Source: Thraustochytrium sp. TN22 (lineage: Eukaryota; Sar; Bigyra; Thraustochytrida; Thraustochytriidae). From it: a stretch of DNA of 64,000 bases. Position 1 is the first letter of the stretch. Each line of letters starts with the position of its first letter. The stretch is taken from NCBI GenBank assembly GCA_013306675.1, contig JABLUY010000014.1:186001-250000 (forward strand), written 5' to 3'. A program made the translations under genes and the position numbers. Under the pieces are notes generated by a model. That model was not told the origin of the DNA. It saw only the letters and a program-made list of their open reading frames with translations, and made no database searches. This document shows, piece after piece, positions 9,678 to 18,600 of this stretch.

Positions 9678-12600
9678 TTACCTCGTCTTTTTGATGGACT
9701 TGTCAAGAAACTCCTTGGTCTTGCTCTGGGCCATCTTGCGTGCCAGCGAGCCGACAGGCTGGCCTGTGGTGTCGTTGGCGGCCGAGGAAGGACCTGACGC
9801 AGCCTGCCCGCCGCCGGAGGCCTGCGAGGCAGTAAATCGGTTGAAGTCGTCCTGGTCCTCCTGCGGCAGCAGCTTGACTGCATTGGAGGCCAAATGGCCG
9901 ACGGTGAGCGCTGCCTTGTACTGGAGCTCCTCGTCCGTGGACCGCGCGCGCGCCAGGCGCAAGAGTGCCTGAATGCCGCCTTCGCTGGCGATCTTGATGT
10001 GGTTCTCGTAATTGTCGGCCAGCTTGAGCAGCGCCAGGCCGGCGTAGTGGCGCGGCTCCGCCTGCGTGGACATCATGGCCACGAGCGGGCGCAGCGCACC
10101 AGCCTGGACCAGCCTAATCTGCAGATCGCGGTTCGACGCGAGGTGCGCCAGCGAAAAGGCCGCGTACTCCTGCACCTCCACATCCTCAATAGCCGCGTAC
10201 TCGATGATAATGTCCATGGCGCCGTCGCGCACAAGGTCGTCGTGGTACACCATGCTCTCGGCGAGGAGCGCAAAAACGTAGGCGCAGTTGCGCTTGATCT
10301 CCATGTCACCATTGTGCGCCTGGGAGAGCACCGTGACGAGCCCGCCCTGTTCCATGATGCGCGCTTTGACCTCCTCCGCCTCGCAGCAGCAGCCAACGCA
10401 GTAGAGCGCGCTGCGCACGCACACCAAGTCGCGCGAGTTTGCCACGAGCGACAGCACCGGCATGACGCCCTTCTCCTGCGCAATGGCCATCTTGGTCGCG
10501 GCGTGCTTGCCGAGCGCCAGCGCCGTGAGGCCGAGGATGGCGGACCGCTGCACCTCGACGTCCGGGAAGCGCACGAGGTCCACAAGCGGGCTCACCGCGC
10601 CTTCCTCCACAAGGCGGATCTTGTTGTCGCCGTGGTCGCCCAGCGCCAGGCCAGCCACAGCCAACGCCGCGTACCGCTGCACCTCAACGTCCGGGAAGCG
10701 CGCCAAGAAGAGGAGCGGCCGCGCGGCGCCCTGCTCCACGATTTCCGTCTTGTCGTCGCCGGCAGCCAGATTGCACAGCGCCAGCGTCGCGAAGCGCTGC
10801 GTGGCAATGTCCAGCGAGCGCGCCATGGCAAACAGCGTCGGGAGCGCGCCCTTCTTGAGCAGCAGCGGCTTGAGCTCGCCCGGTACGGAGATGCACGAGA
10901 GCGCGCGCGCGCAGTCGCGCTGCACGCGGGCGTCCTCACCGAGGCCGACCTCCGAGAGCACCTCGATGCCACCCTCACGCGCGATGTCCACGTGATACTC
11001 GGGCGAGTCCGCCACATTGGCAAGCGCAAAGGCGCAGTCGCGCTGCACTTCGAGGTCCTTGAACTGCATGCATGCGAGGATCTGGCCCAGACCGCCTTCG
11101 CGCACCAGCTTCGTCTTGTTCTCCTCGTTCAACGAGAAGCTCGCTAGCGCCGCCGCGGCCGTGCGCTGGTAGTCCAGCAGGGGCGACTGTGCCAGCGCCA
11201 GGAACGGCTTCAGTAGGCCCTCCTTGACAATGAAGACGCGAATCTCCGCATTCGTCGACAGGAACCGCAGACCCATGGCTGCATACCTTTGGCACACCGT
11301 ATCCGAGGAGTTTGTCAGCTTTACGAGCGCGCGAAGAGCGCCCTGCTTGTACGCCTTGATGTTGTTTTCCTCGTTGCTCGTCAGGTTCGCAAAGCACCGA
11401 CTCACATCCTGCTGCATCTCGTCATTGTTCACGTGAGCCAGCTCCACCAGGTGCGGCACGGCACCGTCTTCCACCATGATGACTTGGTTCTCCAGGTCCT
11501 CGCTCAGGTTCGCCAGCAGGCCGGCGCACTGCAGGCGCAGGTTCAGATTCAGCGACCCGCAGCAGCGCAGCACCGGCAGCAGGCCGCCCTCCTGCACAAT
11601 CATCTTTTTGATGAGCTTGTGCTGCGAGAGGTGTCGCAGCGAGGCCACCGCCAACGTGCGAAGATCCAGGGAGTCATCGCGCGCCAGCTTGATGAGAGCG
11701 TGCACACCGCCCTCCTCCGCATAGCGCTGCCGGTGGTCCGGATTGGCCGCCAGGTCGCGCATCGCGGTCGCCGCCTGCCGCTGGATCTTGATGTCCTGCA
11801 CCTGCGTCAGGTAAAAGAGCGACTGAAGGCCGCCCTTGTTGATGATGTTGGCGTGCGACTCGATGTTGGGCGCCAGCTTGCGGAACGCCAGCGCCGCATT
11901 GTACAGACACTCTGGGTCCTGCGAGAGCGCCAAGTGTACGAGGCCCACGATGCCGTTCTGAATGATCTGCGCGTGGTTCTCGAAGGACGTGAGCAGGTTC
12001 GCCACAGCGCGCGACGCCTCGCGGTGCACACTCAGGCTGGTGTGGTGCATGAGGCCGATCATGAACTCCCCGCCGCCACGCTGCGCGATAAACTTGTGTG
12101 TGTCCGTGTCCTCCGCGATATTGGCGATGGCGCCGCACGCCTGCCGCGCAATCTCCTCGTCCGGCGACTGTGCCAGCCGAATCATCACGGGCAGTACCTC
12201 GCTCGCCGCAATCGCCGGTTTGTTCTCGTCCGAGAGCGACAGGTTGCTCAGCGTCGCTGCCACCTCGCGCTGGATCTCCACTGGGCACTCGTCGCCCTTG
12301 GCGTTGACCGCCGCCGCCAACGGGCCTAGCACGCGGTGCTGCACAAGCAGCCCGCGGTTCGCTGCGTTCGTTGCCAGCCGACGCAGCGCCGCCAGAGCCA
12401 GGCACCGCGCGTTCTCGTCCTCCGAGTGCGCCAGCGCAATGAGCGGCGGGATCGCCCCGCCCTTGCCCAGCTTATTGTGGATCTCTGCGTTCGACGCCAT
12501 GTTCGCCAGCGCGAACGCCGCGTACTGCACCACGTCGTCGTCACCGCATTTGGTGAGCGCCACAAGCCGCTCAATTGACCCCTTGGCCAGCAGCACGCTG

Positions 12601-15600
12601 TGGTTCTCCTCGTTCGCACTGATGTTCGTCAGTGCCATGGCCGCGTACCGCAAAATGTCCACGTCCGTGATGCTCTCATCATCGCCAGCATCATCCGCTT
12701 CGGCGTCCGCACGCGCTGCCTCGGCGTCTTCCTTCTCCTCGCTACTGCTCCTGGCCTGCTGGCCGTTGCCGCCCGCAACGAGCGCCTCCTTCGCCTCTTG
12801 GCGGCGGTACTGACGCTCGCGGCGCTCGGCATGCGCGACACCGCCCTCCGTCCCGCGCAAAATTGGGCCCAGGCCGCCGTGCACAATAACTTGCACCTGA
12901 GTGCCGCGGTCGCAGGCGAGGTTGCACAACCCAATCAGGCCGTAGCGCTTGCAGTCCATATCCGGATCCTTGGCCACGAGCACCATGGCTTGCAAGCCGC
13001 CGCCCTTGGTCGCGTCGGCGCGCGTCGCTGCATTTGCCGCCAAGTTGCACAACGTCATGGCCGCGTACCGGCGGCAGTCCACGTCCTGGCTCTGCGCCAG
13101 CTGTACGAGCGGCACCGTGCCGCGATCCTTGATGATGGCCTCGTGGTTGGCCGGCACGCACGACAGGTTGTACAAAGCGAGCGCCGAGCTGCGCTGACAC
13201 TCGAGCCGAGACGAGTTCGCCAACTGCACCAGCGGCCCGAGACCGCCCGCCTCGACGATGCGACGCCGGTTTGGGATGTTCACACTCAGATTGCACAGAC
13301 ACATGCCGCAGTAGCGCTGCGTCTCCAGGTCCGAGGTGGCCGTGCTGCGCGTGCCGTCGATAAGCGGGCCAAGGGCGCCCACCTCGGCGATGAGCGACTG
13401 GTTGTCCGGGTTCTCCGCCAGGTTACACAGCGTCATGGCTGCGTACCGCTGACACTGTGGCGAGCCGTCTCGCAGCACCGAGACCAGTGGACCCAGGCCC
13501 TTGGCCTGCACAATGATGGCCTGGTTGCGCAGGTCGCTCGCAAGGTTGCACAGCGCCATGCACGAGGCAGTGCGGCAGTCGTCGCTCTGCTCGGCGCCCA
13601 GCAACCCGACGAGCGCGGGAACGCCCTGGCACTCTGTAATACGGCCTTGGTTCTCCGCGGCAGCTGCCAAGCGGTACAGACACCGCGCCGCGTAATGACG
13701 GCAGTCCGCGTTGGCGCTCGCGCAGAGGTGCACGAGCGGCGGGATGCCGCCGCAGCGCGCAATGGTGGCCTGGTTCAGGTGGTTAATGGCAAGGTTGCCC
13801 GTGGCCATGGACGCGTAGCGGGCCGTCTCCTCGGACGCCGACCAGCACAACTGCAGCAAGCTGCGAATGTCCTCCTTGATGTAGACGTCCGCCTGGTTAT
13901 GCGCGTTCGCCGTCAGGCTCGCGTGCGCACGCGCCACGCCCTCGCGCACCGCCTCGCTCTGCGACTTGCTCATGTGCAGGAGCGCAAGGAGGCCGTCCTC
14001 TTCGACGATGGTGAGCTGGTTCTCCGGGTTCTCCGCCATGTTGGCCAGCGTGTGCGCAATTTGCGCCATCAGGTCCACGTTTTTGGCGCCGCGCGCCGCC
14101 TCCACGAGCGCCACGAGGCCTCCTAGCTCCGTGATTTGCCGCTTTACGCGGTCATTCAAAGACATGTGCCTCAGACCGGCTGCCGCCAAGCAGGAAAGCT
14201 CCACGGAGAAGAGGTTCTTGGACACGCCAGCGTCGTCTACCTCGCGCACAAGCTCCTCGTTTGGCTTGCGGCTCTTTGCGCGGTGCGCCTCCTCGTCCTG
14301 CCGCATGCGTGCCAGCACCGAGTTCTGCTGCGCGAGCAGGTCCACCATGATCTTGAGCCCGCCCTCACGGTACAGCGTCCACTTTAGCTCTGGGTTGGAC
14401 GCGACGTCGCGCAGCGCTGACATGGCATGCATCTGGATCACGGGCTCCTCGGCGTTGAGAACCAGATTGAAGAGCGGCTTGAGGCCGGCCGATGTGCACA
14501 TCTCCGCGTGTGTGCGTACATTGGGCGTCAGCTTGCGGTAGCAGAGCGCCGCATGCAGTTGACACTGCAGGTCCTCGGACTTGGCCACACGGAAGACGGA
14601 AGGCAGCCCGTCCTCGTCCAAGAAGGTCTTGTGCGTCACGTGTAGCGAGCCCAGCAGGTTGCTCACGGCGCGCGACGCCTCGCGGTAGACCTCTACCTTG
14701 CGCGAGCGCATCAGGACCGAGAGGAAATGGATGCCCTGCTCGTCTACCATGATTGGGTGCGTCTCCGGGTCCTCTGCCACGTTGGCCAGCGCAGCGCACG
14801 CCTGGCGCGAGACCTCAATGTCCGTGCTCTGCGCCAGCGTGATGAGCACCCGGAGGCAGTCCAGGTCCGGCTTGTGCGGGCCGCAGCCGGAGAGCGCCAG
14901 CTTGGCATCGTCCGACACGCTCAGGTTGCACAGCGCCGCGGCCACCTCGCGCTGCACCTCGAGGTCGCTCGTCTTGCCGGCGTCAGCAAGCGCCGGAAAG
15001 AGCCGCGATCGCAACTCGAGCGCCTCGTCGCGGTTGCGGTCCTCGTTCAAAATGCGCCGCAGCGCCGAGATGGCCTGGCACCTGGCCTGCGCCGTGGGCG
15101 CCTTTTGTGCCACCGTAATGAGCGGTGCCATCGCCCCTGCGCGTCCGATGGTCTCCAGGAGCGCCGGGTTTTTGGCCAGCTTTCCGATCGCGAAGGCTGC
15201 GTTGAAGTGCGTCTCGGCGTCGTCGATCACGCCGGGCCGCCCGAGGGCCGCCACCAGCGGGCCGAGCGCCTCGCACTCCATGATTTGCTCGTGGTTGATT
15301 GGGTTGGCCGCCAGGTTGCCCAGCGCCAACGTCGCGTAGCGCCGCGCCTCCATGTCGTCACGCGACAGGTCGACGCGGCCCAGTTCGTCCACGCGCAGGC
15401 GCACCAAATCGGCAAGCGCGCGCACGGCACCGGCAAACTCGGGGCTCGTGGGCTCGCCAACCTCGCGCTCCACCACCTGCTCGTGGAACTTGGGCCGCGT
15501 CGTCAGGTTCATGATGCCGAGCGCGCCCAGGCGTTGGGTGACCGGGTCGGCCTCGTAGCACATGGCGCGCACAAAGGAGAAGTGCGCCCCGTCCTGGACG

Positions 15601-18600
15601 AGGCGCTCCTGCATATGGAAGTCGGCGCCCAGGTTTGCCAGCGCGCGGGTCGCCTCCCGGTACACGCCGGTCATCTTGGCATTGCGCACCGAGGTGAGCG
15701 CACACAAGAAACCGACGCCTTCGATGCTCACGATAAGCTCGTGCGTCGTATTGTTCTCCGCCATGTTGGCCAGGCACCCACAGCAGTAGCGCACCACGTC
15801 CTCCTCGCCAGTCTTGCAGAGCCGGATGATCTCCGGGAGCACCTCGTTCTGCGCGATCTCCAGCTTGGTGTTTTCGTTCATGGCCAAGTTGAAGGCGCAA
15901 GCCGCCACCTCGCGCCAGATGATGATGTCGCGCGTGCGCGCGCCCATCATGAGCGCCTCCAAGCCGCCCTCCTGCACAATACGCTCGCGCGCCTCGGGCG
16001 AGGCCGCCATGCCTCGCAGCGTGGCGATGGCCGCGCGCATATCGTCGATGTCCTCGGAGCAGGCGAGCGCGATGAGCGGCGGCAGGCCACCCTCGGCAAT
16101 GACGGCCTCGCGGTTCTCCTCCTTGGACGCTAGGTTGCACAGAGCGTACCCGATTGCGCGCTGCGTCTCGAGGTCAGCTGAGTTTGATACAGTGATGAGC
16201 GGTGCCAGCGCGCCGCCCTGCACGATGTTTTCGTGGTGCTCCTCGGCGCTGGCGATATTGCCTAGCGCCACTGCGCCAAACAGTCGGTAGGTCGTGTCGG
16301 CCGAGCACAGGAAAGACACCAGGCCGGCCACATTGATAGCGCGGGCCACTGTCTGGTGCTGGTCGCCGATGCAGCCCGAGAGCGAGAGGTTGCACAGGCA
16401 GGCCAGCACCTCATGCTGTACCGCGACGTTTGAGGACTTGGCCAGCTCCAGCAGCGGGTCCAGCGCGCCCTCTTCGATGATTAGGTTGCGAATGACAGGG
16501 TCGCACGCCAGACCGCGCAGCGCAGCCGTCGCGCGCAGTTGCGCCTCGGCATCCTCCAGGCCGATCAGGTACACGAGCGGCTCCACGACGCTCTCCTCGA
16601 GCAGCAACTGGTGATTGTCGGCGGAGGCCGCGAAGTTCGCAATGGCGAAGGTGGCCGCATTGCGGATCTCCACGTCGTCGTGCTCCATGAGCTCCGCGAG
16701 CAACGGCAGCACGGCGCGCTGAATGAGCGGTGGGTGGTTGCTGCGCGTGCAGGACAGGTTGCAAAGCCCGAAGACCGCGTAGCGCTGGCACTCAATGTCG
16801 CCGTTCCCAAATCCGGCCAGATGAATGAGCGAGTCCAAGCCGCCCTCCTGTAAGATGCGCGGCTGGTTTGCCACGTGCGTAGCCAGGTTGGAGATGCCCA
16901 TGGCCGCGTAGCGCTGGCTCATGACGTCCGGCGAGGAGAGCGCCGCGATAAGCGGCGGCAACGCGCCGCCCGAGGCGATCTCCGAGGTGTGCGCGTACTC
17001 GGCGGATAGATTGGCGATGGCGCGCGAGGCCTCGCGCTGCACGGCGATAGACTTGCTGCGCAGCACGAACTTGAGGTGCTGCAGCGCGCCGGCCTCCACC
17101 ATGGGGCCCTGATTCTCCGTGACCTCGGCCAGGTTGGCCAGCACACCACATGCCTGGTGGGCCACCTCCATGTCGCCCGAATGGCCAAAGGTGACCAGCA
17201 CCGAGAGCACGCCGGCCTTGACGATGGTGAGCTTGTTCTCCTCCGAGAGGGACAGATTGCGCAGAGCCGCCGCTACTTCGCGCAGCACCTCGACGTTCGA
17301 CCCGGACCCGAGCCGGATGAGCGGCGCCAGCGCACCGAGCTCCACGAGCTTGATCCGGTTGGCCGCGTTCAGCGCCAGATGCCGCATGGCGATTATGGCG
17401 TGCAAGTGCGTCTCCGGGTCGTCTTGCATGGCGAGGCTGACAAGCGGGCGCACAAGACCCACGCGTTCGCCAATTGCGTGCGACGCCTCGTTGGCGCAGA
17501 GACACTCGAGCGTGAAGGCTACGCAGCGGCGCGTCTCCATGTCGTCGGACTGCGCCACGCGCACGAGCGCTGGCAGGGCGCCCTGCTCAATGAGGTCAAC
17601 GTGGTTGGAGTGCTCCAGTGCGAGATTCGAGAGCCCCAGTGCGCCGTATCGCTGACACTTGAGATCCTTGCCCTTGACGTAGGCCATGATCTGCGTCAGG
17701 CCGCCGCAGGAGATGAGGTCACGCTGCGAGTCCGAACACGAGGCAAAGAGCGCCAGACAGCGCGCTACCTCACGCTGAATCTCCGCCACTTCCGAGCCGG
17801 CCACCTTCATGAGCGCGGCCAGCACGCCCTCTTCGATCATGATGCGCTGCGTTCGGCCCTCCACCATTTCGGCGATGTTGCCGATGGCGATGAGCGCGTA
17901 GCGTTCCCGCTCACGGTCGCACGACTGTACGAGCTGGATGAGCGCCGGCAGGCAGCCGGAGCGGCCCACGGCCACCTTGTTCTCCTCGTTGAGCGTGAGA
18001 TTACAAATGGCGGCGGCAGCCTCGCGCTGCGTCTCGATACTGTCGGCCTGTGCCGCAAGAATGAGCGGCTCCACACCGCCATTCCGCACGATGGCCAAAC
18101 GCACATCGGCGTTGACTGCGAGGCCGCGCAGCGTCGCGACGGCCTGAAACTGAACGTTTTCGTCGCCAGGAAAGGCGAAGGAGATGATGGGTTTGAGGCA
18201 GCCGCCCTCCACGATGGTATCAAGGTTGTTCGGGTTGGAGGCGAAGTTGCCGAGCGCGTAGATGGCATGCTGGCGGCAGACGACATCGCGCGACTTGCTA
18301 AAGCCCACCACGAGATCTAGCGTGCCGGCGTTGATGAGGTACTCATGGTTCTCGTGCGAGACAGCCAGATTGGCCAGGCAGAGCAAGGCGTATCGCTCGG
18401 TCTCGGCGTCGGAGGTCGTGTTCGGGTCAAGCCCCTTGGATGCCATGGTAATCATGGGCTCCACGACCTCCATGAGCACGAGCTTGGGCTGAAGCTTGAT
18501 GTTGGTGGCCAAGTTCGCCAGCGCCATGGAGGCCATGCGCTGGCAACCCATGTCGTCATAGCGCAACATGAGCACGAGGCAGTCCACGACGCCGCCGCGG

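Noticed and set aside
12600-14126. Long open frames on the + strand inside the giant ARM gene (also 9894-11147, 14727-16133, 17076-18320)
   Set aside because: They lie antisense to well-formed ARM repeats and encode repetitive Arg/His/Val-rich sequence. Strong G/C third-position bias keeps the opposite strand free of stops, so they are shadows.
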